Shown here: positions 50,775 to 58,841 of the stretch, piece by piece
Layout of the letters: each line of letters begins with the position of its first letter
Numbering within the stretch: the stretch's first letter is position 1
NCBI GenBank assembly: GCA_963810945.1
Contig: CAWEPI010000004.1
Coordinates: forward strand, 1,054,001-1,118,000
DNA length: 64,000 bases
Reading direction: 5' to 3'
From: JAOUEA01 sp963810945
GTDB lineage: Bacteria; Actinomycetota; UBA4738; HRBIN12
Position numbers and translations under genes: made by a program
The notes under the pieces: generated by a model
The model's database searches: none
Told to the model about the DNA's origin: nothing
Seen by the model: only the letters and a program-made list of their open reading frames with translations

Positions 50775-51330
50775 TCAGTCCCAGAGCCGGTCGGCCACCC
50801 GGCCCACCAGCTCGAGTTTGCGCCACTGGATCTCCTCGTCGTTCTCGTTGCCCACCACCACGCTGGCGAACCCGCACTGCGGGCTGATCGCCAGGCGGTC
50901 GAGGCCGCCGACGAGGCCGGCCGCCTCGTCCATCCGCCGCAACAGCTCATCTTCGCCCTCGAGCGCGCGGGTCTTGGAGCTCACGATACCCATGACCATC
51001 ACGGCGCCGAGGCGCAGATGGCGCACGGGCTCGAAGCCGCCGTCGCGCGCCAGGTCGTCCCACTCCACCAGGAAGGTGTCGTACGGCAGGCCGCCGAACA
51101 CCTCCTCCGCCACCGGCGCCAGCGAGCCCTCGCACATCCACGAGGAGCGGAAGTTCCCGCGGCAGATGTGCAGACCCGCGGTGACGTCCTCGGGGATGCC
51201 GTCGAGCACCGCCGCGATCGGCGGCGAGCGCCGCTCGTCAGGAGCGCGTCAGGTCGGTGGCCGGCGGCTTCGAAGCGCGCGATCCACCGCGGGTCGACCA
51301 GGTAGGGATACAGCGGGAATCCGAATCGCT
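50775..51330 (-). pseudogene. 5'-truncated copy of the MetE-like methyltransferase gene
   Basis: The C-terminal half is intact in one frame: LHICRGNFRSSWMCEG with the zinc ligands His and Cys, FGGLPYDTFLVEWDDLARDG and ISPQCGFASVVVGNENDEE with the third Cys. Before it, FPLYPYLVDPRWIARFEAAG is in another frame, and upstream of about 51330 the homology stops. The N-terminal two-fifths is missing. The full-length paralogue is at 53248-54408. It is probably a remnant of a duplication around the cyclase gene. Confidence 0.75.
51052..51147 (-). repeat. 96-bp exact repeat of 53534-53629
   Basis: These 96 bases are identical to 53534-53629, in the same orientation. Both lie within MetE-like sequence, on either side of the adenylate cyclase gene, 2482 bp apart. 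Identity is lower outside the tract. Confidence 0.8.
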
Positions 51331-51671
51331 ACGACAGTGGGCCTCAGGTCCTGGCTTTCCGGTGCGTCGGCAGTCGCTTCCGTCGGGAACCGACACTCCT
51401 CAACTATCGAAGCGACACATCTCGCGAGTGGCTCGCCCGCTTCGACATGCCCCTCCACCTCTCGACCAGCCCGCCGCGCGCCTCGATCTCGACGCGACGT
51501 GTCGGATCATCAGTCAGCAAGGGCTTGCGTGCATCAAGTCGAAGGGCCACGTGGGGCCGCACGACTACAGGGCTACCCCACCTTCCCCGAAGCTGGTCGA
51601 TCGGGAGGTTTCAGCGCAGCCGAGAGCCGGGTCGTGCAGGCTTGCGGACGTAGGCGGCTACGCTCACTGTC
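51331..51671. other. Intergenic stretch without a recognisable gene
   Basis: No coding frame with family features was seen between the truncated MetE-like copy and the cyclase gene. The base use looks less GC-skewed by codon position than the neighbours. Only the possible -10 box of the cyclase was noted. Confidence 0.5.
51659..51664 (+). promoter_or_regulatory. Possible -10 box of the cyclase gene
   Basis: TACGCT, 7 nt before the ATG at 51672, with no ribosome binding site; leaderless type. Confidence 0.35.
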
Positions 51672-52877
51672 ATGGGCGATCACTCGCGTCAAGAAGTGGC
51701 CCGCAGGGCCGGACTGGATCCCGGCTACGTCGATCGGTTGTTGGAGCTCGGCGTCCTGCGGGCCGGTGAAGGCGACACCTTCTCTCAGGGTGACGTGCGC
51801 AGGGCACGATGGGTGCACAGCTTGGAGGCTGCCGGTGTGCCGCTCGAGGGGATCGCCACCGCCATTCGAGATGGCACGCTTTCGTTCGACTACCTGGATG
51901 CGAGCGCGTTCGATCGGTTCGCCGAGGTCAGCCGCACGACCTTCCGTGAGGTCAGCGAGCGCACGGGGATCAGCATGGACCTGCTGAACGTGGTTCGCGA
52001 AGCCGTCGGATTCGCGGAGCCGCGACCGGACGACCGCGTCCGCTCGGACGAACTGTCGGTCGTACCGGCGATCGAGCTACTGCTATCGAACGGGATCCGG
52101 CCCGTCGTGATCGAGCGATGGCTCCGGGTCTGCGCGGACAGCCTGCGCCGGATCGCCGAGACCGAGACGGACTGGTGGCGTTCCGAGGTGGAGCGGCCTC
52201 TGCTCGAAGGAGGGATGTCGACGGTCCAGATGCTCGACGCCCAAGCCGACTTCGGATCCAGGATCAACCCCTGGATGGAGCAGGTGCTCATCGCGATCTA
52301 CCGCGGTCAGCAGGAACACGCCTGGAGCAAGAGCGCGGTCGAGGACGTGGAGGATGAGCTGGAACGGGCGGGTCTGCTCAGTCGGCTGCATCATCCCCCG
52401 GCGGTCTGCTTCCTCGACCTGACGGGCTACACGCGACTGACCGAAGAGCGGGGGGACGAGGCGGCGGCGGACCTGGCGGAGACGCTCGCCGGCGTGGTCC
52501 GGCGACGCTCGCAGCAACATGGGGGGCAGCCGGTGAAGTGGCTCGGCGACGGCGTGATGTTCTACTTCGAGGATCCCGGCAATGGCGTCCTCGCTGCCCT
52601 CGACATGGTGGAGGGAGCCGCGACCCAGGCACTTCCGCCGGCCCGGGTCGGGATCGACGCCGGTCCGGTCATCTTCCAGGAGGGTGACTACTACGGCCGG
52701 ACCGTGAACATCGCAGCCAGGATCGCCGAGTACGCCAGACCAGGCGAGGTGCTGGTGAGCCAGGAAGTCGTGGACGCGGCCGACGCAACAGCGGTGACAT
52801 TCACGGGCATCGGAGCCGTCGAGTTGAAGGGCGTGTCCGGTACCCTGAACCTCCATGCGGCTCGTCGAGCAACGTGA
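51672..52877 (+). CDS. Class III adenylate cyclase with MerR-like and regulatory N-terminal domains
   Basis: Makes cAMP from ATP. Residues 1-70 resemble a MerR-type winged helix (SRQEVARRAGLDPGYVDRLL). Residues about 75-190 resemble the helical regulatory domain of pH-responsive actinobacterial cyclases (SERTGISMDLLNVVREAVGF). The catalytic domain from about 240 is complete. It has metal Asp 249 (CFLDLTGYTRLTEE), Lys 289 and Asp 293 (VKWLGDGVMF), the Asp 339 adenine contact and Asn 346/Arg 350 (GRTVNIAARIAEYARPGE). The protein is soluble, 401 residues. Its product could feed the Crp and double-cNMP proteins at 2.7-6.2 kb. Confidence 0.9.
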   Translation: MGDHSRQEVARRAGLDPGYVDRLLELGVLRAGEGDTFSQGDVRRARWVHSLEAAGVPLEGIATAIRDGTLSFDYLDASAFDRFAEVSRTTFREVSERTGISMDLLNVVREAVGFAEPRPDDRVRSDELSVVPAIELLLSNGIRPVVIERWLRVCADSLRRIAETETDWWRSEVERPLLEGGMSTVQMLDAQADFGSRINPWMEQVLIAIYRGQQEHAWSKSAVEDVEDELERAGLLSRLHHPPAVCFLDLTGYTRLTEERGDEAAADLAETLAGVVRRRSQQHGGQPVKWLGDGVMFYFEDPGNGVLAALDMVEGAATQALPPARVGIDAGPVIFQEGDYYGRTVNIAARIAEYARPGEVLVSQEVVDAADATAVTFTGIGAVELKGVSGTLNLHAARRAT

Positions 52878-53247
52878 CCTCCGCGTCGACACGCATCCCT
52901 CGGGGTGAAGAGCGACGACGGCGCGAGCGGCCTGCCTCTCCAACCTCGGTTCTGGATCTCGGATCGGGCAAGGGCTGCAACTCCGCCTGACGCTCGATCG
53001 GGGCCAAACGCTTGAAGTAGTGCCGACCTCCTGGTCGCTGCCGTCGGTGCGAGAAGCTGTCTTCGTCCAGCGCCCACGCATCCCCAGGCGGCAGGTCGCA
53101 CGGGAGCGTGCCGCCGCTGTCATCGAGAGATCGAAGTTCGTGGCTCGGCCCTGCGCGGCGGTGACGGTGGCGGGACCGGTCACGGTGGCGCTCGCCGTCG
53201 CATCTGGTGGATCCGCCGCCAACGCCGGGGCGACCACCAGGGCTCCC
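52878..53247. other. Intergenic stretch without a recognisable gene
   Basis: About 370 bp between the cyclase stop and the end of the convergent MetE-like gene. Both strands were read; no family feature, tRNA or clear terminator was found. Confidence 0.5.
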
Positions 53248-54408
53248 TTACGAGGTTCCCCAGACCCTGTCCGCGACGCGCCCGATCAGCTCGAGCTTGC
53301 GCCACTGCGCATCCTCGTTCGTCTCGGTTCCCCACCATGACCGAGGCGAAGCCGCACTGCGGGCTGAGCGCGAGCCGCTCGATCCCACCCACGATCGCCG
53401 GCCGCTTCCTCCACGCTGCGCACGAGCTCGTCCTCGTCCTCGAGCTCGGGGGTCTTCGAGCGAGACGAGCCCCATGACCATGACCGCCCCCTCGCGGAGG
53501 AACCGGATCGGCTCGAAGCCTCCGTCGCGCCCGAGGTCGTCCCACTCCACCAGGAAGGTGTCGTACGGCAGGCCGCCGAACACCTCCTCCGCCACCGGCG
53601 CCAGCGAGCCCTCGCACATCCACGAGGAGAGGTAGTTGCCTCGGCAGATGTGGAGCGCCGTCGTCACGTGATCGGGGATCCCCGCGAGCACCGCCGCGAT
53701 CGGCCTCGAGCGCACGCTCCAGTAGGTCGTCCGATGCGGTGGCCGGCCGCCTGGAAGCGGGCGATCCAGCGCGGATCGATTAGGTAAACGATAGAGCGGG
53801 AAGTCGAACTGGACGTATCGCGCTCCCGCGGCCACCGCCTGCGCGACCAGGTCCCGCTCGATCCCGATCGCGTCGGCCACGAAGTCCTCCAGCGCGTCGT
53901 AGCCCGCGCCGCCGGGGCCCGCCACGCTCGTGAGCGGGTGCGTGAAGATCGAGGCCGCCGGGAACGTGATCTTGAACGGGAAGCCACCGGCGACCTCCCC
54001 GAGGAACGCGGCCTCCCGCGAGGCGGGATCGTCGACCTGCTGGAGCCGGTCCACGATCTCGTGGACGTTCAGCACGACGTCCTCGCCGCGATCGTTGCGG
54101 AAGGTCACGGCCTTGCCGGTCCGCACGCCGCTCACCGCGTCGTAGAAGGAGTTCATGAACATCCACCGGCGGAACTCGCCGTCGGTGACGACGTCGAGAC
54201 CGCAGTCTCGCTGTCGGCGGACCGCCTGCCGGATGGCTTCGTCCTCGCGGGCACGCAGCTCCGAGCGATCCCGCGCACGCTCCTCCTCGAGCACGGCGGA
54301 GTGGCCGGGGTCGTAGAACCCCTCCATCGCCGCCCTGAGGTCGGCTGGGCGCAGCAACGAGCCGACGGTCTCGGCCCGGGCCGGGCGCCGCGGGGCACGC
54401 TCAGGCAT
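53248..54408 (-). CDS. MetE-like (cobalamin-independent methionine synthase C-terminal fold) methyltransferase, several one-base insertions
   Basis: A TIM-barrel, zinc-dependent methyltransferase-like protein. It starts PARAETVGSLLRPADLRAAM, then DVVTDGEFRRWMFMNSFYD, LHICRGNYLSSWMCEG (His and Cys ligands), FGGLPYDTFLVEWDD and, in a shifted frame, LALSPQCGFASVMVGN (third Cys). Two places each contain three +1 insertions that cancel out (about 53720-53800 and 53350-53480), replacing conserved sequence by nonsense. Restored, it has about 385 residues and no N-terminal MetE half. Such short forms are often not methionine synthases. The ATG at 54408 overlaps the upstream stop. Confidence 0.78.
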   Translation of the reverse strand: MPERAPRRPARAETVGSLLRPADLRAAMEGFYDPGHSAVLEEERARDRSELRAREDEAIRQAVRRQRDCGLDVVTDGEFRRWMFMNSFYDAVSGVRTGKAVTFRNDRGEDVVLNVHEIVDRLQQVDDPASREAAFLGEVAGGFPFKITFPAASIFTHPLTSVAGPGGAGYDALEDFVADAIGIERDLVAQAVAAGARYVQFDFPLYRLPNRSALDRPLPGGRPPHRTTYWSVRSRPIAAVLAGIPDHVTTALHICRGNYLSSWMCEGSLAPVAEEVFGGLPYDTFLVEWDDLGRDGGFEPIRFLREGAVMVMGLVSLEDPRARGRGRARAQRGGSGRRSWVGSSGSRSARSAASPRSWWGTETNEDAQWRKLELIGRVADRVWGTS

Positions 54409-54896
54409 CCGTCGGTGGATCCACCGGCTCGGCATCGAGCGCCTCGATCACGTCCTTGGCGTGCGCCGGCCCGAACCGGTAGCCCTCCCACCCGTAGCTT
54501 CGCCCGGTGTCGGGGTCCTCGATCGTCAGGACGCGCACGTTGACCCCCGCGTGCACGGTGGCGCGGATCCGCGCCCGGTCGAAGGTCGCGAACACCTCCT
54601 CGGGCACCCAGCGGGTTCCCTGCTGGGCGCACGCGAGCGCGTGCAGGGTGGTGGGCGTGAGCGCGAGCAGCGTCCATCGAGGCACCCCGTCCACGCGGCT
54701 CATCGCCTGGCCGCTCGCGAGCCCCGCGACGGCGCCGGCCACCTCGCCGGCCAGGCTGTCGGTCATGAACCCGGCACCCGTGACGCTCATCCGTCCCCCG
54801 GTGGTGCCGCGCAGGCTGGAACATCCCCGCGGCCAGCACCTGTTCGTCGTCGCCGAGGAACCTCGTGGCTTCCTCGATCAGCTTCTGGTCGCTCAC
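54401..54896 (-). CDS. Unknown protein between P450 and MetE-like genes (one-base frameshift)
   Basis: The N-terminal piece SDQKLIEEATRFLGDDEQVL reads in one frame from the GTG at 54896, which overlaps the P450 stop as GTGA. The rest (GRMSVTGAGFMTDSLAGEVA, LALTPTTLHALACA, GRSYGWEGYRFGPAHAKDVI) reads in the next. Removing one base near 54815 gives about 164 residues. The pattern suggests a small regulatory or PH-like domain, but the family was not recognised. It is coupled to both neighbours. Confidence 0.65.
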
Positions 54897-56090
54897 GCTC
54901 GACCTCCCGCTCGCTCCGCGTCCCACCCGACCCACAGCGAATCGGGCGCCCGGAACTCCCATCCTCGCAGCGTGACCGGGCGCGCGTCGATGAGCCTCAG
55001 GCCCGGCAGCCGGTCGAGCAGGATGTCGAGCGAGACCCGCGCGAGGTGCCGCCCGAACCAGGCACCCAGGCAGAAGTGCGCCCCGGCCGCGAACGCGAGG
55101 TGCGCCCCCTCCCTGCGGCGAACGTCGAACCGATCGGGATCGGTCCATCGGCGCGGATCGCGGTTCGCCGAGGACAGCACCGCGCCGATCAACGCGCCCC
55201 GTTCCAGTGCGACGCCCGACAATGCGGTGTGCGCGGTGGCTTGCCGCGTGGACGTCCCCACGGGTCCCGCCCATCGCAACGTCTCCTCCACCGCGGCCTT
55301 CACCAGCGAGCGTTCGGCGCGCACCTCCTCGAACTGCTCCGGATGCCGGAGCAACGCCCACAGCGTGAGCGCGATCAGGTCCCGCGGCTCCTGCAGGCCT
55401 CCCGACAGCATCAGCTTCGTGTTCGCCACGATCTGCGCGCGCGACATCCGCCGGCCGTCCTCCTCATGGTGCAGCATCCATGACAGGACGGACCCGTCGG
55501 GCTCGCGTCTCGAGCCGATCCAGCACGCGCCCGATCGCCTCGCCGAGCTCCGCGCTGGCGGCATCGGCCGGCGCCTGCTTCGCGGGATCCCCTTCGAAGT
55601 TCGCGAGCCCCGGCATCAGGCCCTCGTTCCATCGGAGGAGGTCCTCCCAGGGCACCTCCTCCAGCCCGAGCATGAACCGCAGGGCGCGCACGCTCATCGG
55701 GTCCGCGTAGGCGCGGAACAGGTCCGCCTCACCGTCGGCCACGAACCCGTCGACCAGCTCGTGGGCGAGCCGGGGGATCATCCCCGCCGTCCGCTCCTCT
55801 ACGTCGCGGGGACGGAACGGCGTCTCCGTGATGGCGCGGATCCACCGCTGCTCGGGACCCTCCATCCCCAGCATGTTCACACCCATCGTCCGGTTCAGGG
55901 TCGAAGGGTCCGTGGCTGCCGTGAACGACTCGGGCGCCAGGTCGACGGCGCGCACGTCCTCGTATCGGGTCACGAGCCACAGACCCACCGCCGGCACCCA
56001 GCTCACGGGCTCCTCGTCGCGCAGCCGCGCGTAGATCGGGTAGGGGTCGCGCTCGAGCTCCTCCAGCGTGACGGTGTCGCCGACCGACAA
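54893..56090 (-). CDS. Cytochrome P450 (one-base frameshift)
   Basis: Soluble bacterial P450. The N-terminal half (TLEELERDPYPIYARLRDEE, GVNMLGMEGPEQRWIRAI) and the C-terminal half (LMLSGGLQEPRDLIALTLWA, the ExxR helix VEETLRWAGPVG and the haem motif AFAAGAHFCLGAWFGRHLAR) are in adjacent frames. They join by removing one base near 55508, giving about 398 residues. A TTG at 56090 behind GGGGAGGG is the best start. The I-helix lacks the usual acidic-Thr pair (Gly-Gly-Leu-Gln-Glu-Pro). Substrate unknown. Confidence 0.88.
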
Positions 56091-56210
56091 GTGCGGGCCC
56101 TCCCCACGGGTGCGCGCGAGACGGGTATTTTGTGCCCGAACGATGTGGGCGCGCAAGCCGGACCCGGTCCCGGGTATGGTCCACGCGTCGGTGCGCGCTG
56201 GGGAGGCTCG

Positions 56211-57519
56211 ATGGACACGAACGGCAAGCGACTGCGTCTGCTCTACCCGGACATCCACGGGCTGGAGCGGGGAAAGTACCTGTTCGGCGACGTCGCCGAG
56301 TCCGGCCACGCCGCGTTCTGCATCGGCGTCTACCCGCTCACGCACGACCGGGAGATCCTGAGGTGTGCCGAACACGCAGTTCGACGTGGGCCTCCCCGAC
56401 ATCGATGTCCAGCTCGACCGGGACACGCTGCGGACCGGTTGGGAGGAGGACACCGTGATCGGCATCGGGGACGCCACCTTCGGCGGAGCACCGGTGCCGA
56501 TCGACCCGCGTCACGTCCTGCGCGAGGCCGTGGAGGCCTGGCGCGCGAAGGGCCTCGAGCCGCAGATCGCGTTCGAGCTGGAGTTCTACCTGATGGAACC
56601 CGACGGCGGCGGTGGGTGGCGACCGGTCAGCCTCCCCGGCCACCGCGTGTACGGGACGGGCACGTCCGTCGACCCCTCGGGATGCATCGACCAGATGGTG
56701 CACGCGGCGCTGGCGTCGGGGTTCCCCGTCGAGAGCTGGAGCAGCGAGTACGACGAGGCCGCGTTCGAGGTCAACGTCAAGTACAACGACGCGATCGAGG
56801 CGGCGGACGACGCGTTCGTGTTCCGTCTCCTGATCAAGGAGATCGCCACCCGCAACGGCAAGCTCGCGACCTTCATGGGGCGTCCGCTCGGCGACCGGGG
56901 CGGGAGCGGGATGCACGTGAACTTCAGCTTCCGGCGCGAGGATGGATCCAACGCGTTCCACGACCCCAACGATCCCGAGGGCCTCTCCGACCTGACGCGC
57001 CGATGCATCGCCGGCCTGCTGGCCCACCACGAGGGCATGGCCGCGATCATGGCCCCCCACGTGAACGCCTACAAGCGGCTGCAGCCCGACATGCTGAACG
57101 GCTACTGGGCCACCTGGGGCCACGACGACCGCAGCGTGACCGTGCGCGTCCCGCCGGCGCGCGGGGGAGGCACGCGCCTCGAGCAGCGCACCGCCGACGC
57201 CGCCGCCAACCCGTACCTCGTGGGCGCCGCGGTGCTCAACGCAGCCCGATTCGGCCTCGAGGACGAGCTGGAGCTCCCCCCGGTCCAACCCAAGGGGGAG
57301 GACCCCAACTCCGCCGTGCGCATCCCGCCCACCCTCGACGCGGCGCTCGCCGCCCTGAACGCCGACGCCCGTCTGGTCGAGGCGCTCGGCCCGGAGGTCG
57401 TGGAGGCCTTCACGATCTTGAAGCGCGGCGAGTGGGAGCGCTACGTCGCCGCCACGGAGGACACCGAGACGACCGACGTCACGGACTGGGAGCTGCGCTA
57501 CTACCTGCCCTACCACTGA
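56211..57519 (+). CDS. Glutamine synthetase-family ligase (one-base frameshift)
   Basis: Type I GS-fold enzyme of about 435 residues after removing one base near 56361-56367. The N-terminal beta-grasp part is DTNGKRLRLLYPDIHGLERG. The catalytic part has QIAFELEFYLMEPDG, SSEYDEAAFEVNVKYNDAIE, GRPLGDRGGSGMHVNFSFRR, HVNAYKRLQPDMLNGYWATW and RTADAAANPYLVGAAV. It is not the housekeeping GlnA. Its place between two P450 genes suggests gamma-glutamylation of an amine, by analogy with GS-like enzymes in amine catabolism. GGGGAGG precedes the ATG. Confidence 0.85.
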
Positions 57520-57560
57520 AGGCACCGCGTTGCGCCACCGGTGGATCGCGGGCAAGATAC

Positions 57561-57572
57561 TTCGGTACCGAA
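57561..57572. promoter_or_regulatory. Palindromic operator TTCGGTACCGAA, copy 2
   Basis: Identical to the palindrome at 48350-48361, 15 nt before the second P450 start and overlapping a GATACT -10-like box. It should control that P450 and perhaps read-through genes. Confidence 0.6.
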
Positions 57573-57587
57573 CGACGAGGGGGCTGC

Positions 57588-58835
57588 ATGAGCGGGGTAC
57601 TCGACGGCATCGACCTGGCCGATCCCGACAACTACGTCGGGGCCGTTCCCTTCGGCTGGTTCGACCGGCTGCGGGAGGAGGCGCCCGTCGTCTGGCATCC
57701 CGAGGCGGCGCCCAACGCAGGGTTCTGGGCGGTGACCCGCTACGACGACCTCACCGCCGTGCACATGGACTGGCAGACCTACTCGTCGGAGGTCGGCGCG
57801 GTCTCGTTGGAGGAACTCGACCCCGAACAGCTCGCGATCCGCAAGTCGATGCTGGAGACGGACCCCCCTCGGCACACCGACCTCCGCAAGGTCTGCTCGA
57901 AGAAGTTCAGCGCGCGCGGCGTGGGTCGCTACGAGGACTGGATCCGCGAGGTCGCGAGCGGCGTGCTGGACCGCGCTCTCCCCCTGGGAGAGTTCGACTT
58001 CGTGAGCGAGATCAGCCGCGAACTCCCGATCCGCTTCCTCTGCTCGATCTTCACGGTGCCGCAGTCCGACGCGCCCGAGCTGATCAAGTGGGGCGACGAG
58101 ATGATCGGGAACCAGGATCCCGACACGGCCGCGGTCGTCATCGACAAGGAGGACACCGAGCCCTACCGTCTGCTGCCGTTCCGCTCCCCCACGGCGATCG
58201 ACGTCTTCGCCTACGCCGACCGCAAACGCGACGAGCGCCTGGCCGAGCCCTCGGACGACGTGATCAACGCGCTCACGGTCGCGCAGGCCGAGGGCATCCT
58301 CGACGAGGGCGAATACCACAACTACTTCGCGCTCCTGATGATCGCCGGGAACGAGACAACCCGGCACACGATCAGCCACGGGATGCTCGCGCTGATGGAG
58401 AACCCGGATCAACTGCAGCTGCTGAAGGACGACCCCACGCTGATCCCGAACGCGACGGAGGAGATCCTGCGGTGGGCGACTCCCGTCTTCCATTTCCGCC
58501 GCACGGCCACCCGCGATGTGGAGCTGCACGGCCAGCGGATCCGCGAAGGCGACAAGGTCGTCACGTGGTACATCAGCGCGAACCGCGACCCGGAGACCTT
58601 CCCCGACCCCTACCGATTCGACGTCACGCGGGCCCCGAACGACCACGTGACGTTCGGGCCGGGCGGCCCGCACTTCTGCCTCGGTGCCCACCTCGCCCGG
58701 CTCGAGACGAAGATCCTCTTCCAGGAACTCCTGCCGCGGCTCGACACGATCGAGTTGACCGGGCAGGTGGAGCGCCTGCGATCCAACTTCGTGAACGGCA
58801 TCAAGCGCATGCCGGTGCGGGTGCAGACGACGTAG
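57588..58835 (+). CDS. Cytochrome P450 (CYP124/125/142-like)
   Basis: An intact 415-residue P450. It has ETDPPRHTDLRKVCSKKFSA, the oxygen-activating I helix LLMIAGNETTRHTISHGMLA, the ExxR EEILRWATPVFHFRRTATR and the haem loop VTFGPGGPHFCLGAHLARLE. The HFRRTATRD segment resembles P450s that hydroxylate steroid side chains or branched fatty acids. GAGGGGG precedes the ATG. It is governed by the palindrome just upstream. Confidence 0.92.
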   Translation: MSGVLDGIDLADPDNYVGAVPFGWFDRLREEAPVVWHPEAAPNAGFWAVTRYDDLTAVHMDWQTYSSEVGAVSLEELDPEQLAIRKSMLETDPPRHTDLRKVCSKKFSARGVGRYEDWIREVASGVLDRALPLGEFDFVSEISRELPIRFLCSIFTVPQSDAPELIKWGDEMIGNQDPDTAAVVIDKEDTEPYRLLPFRSPTAIDVFAYADRKRDERLAEPSDDVINALTVAQAEGILDEGEYHNYFALLMIAGNETTRHTISHGMLALMENPDQLQLLKDDPTLIPNATEEILRWATPVFHFRRTATRDVELHGQRIREGDKVVTWYISANRDPETFPDPYRFDVTRAPNDHVTFGPGGPHFCLGAHLARLETKILFQELLPRLDTIELTGQVERLRSNFVNGIKRMPVRVQTT

Positions 58836-58841
58836 CCGCGC

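Noticed and set aside
54507..58835. A single open frame of 1442 codons on the plus strand
   Set aside because: It is a chain of antisense and wrong-frame sequence joined to the true second P450; only its last 415 codons and the short GS N-terminus carry family features.
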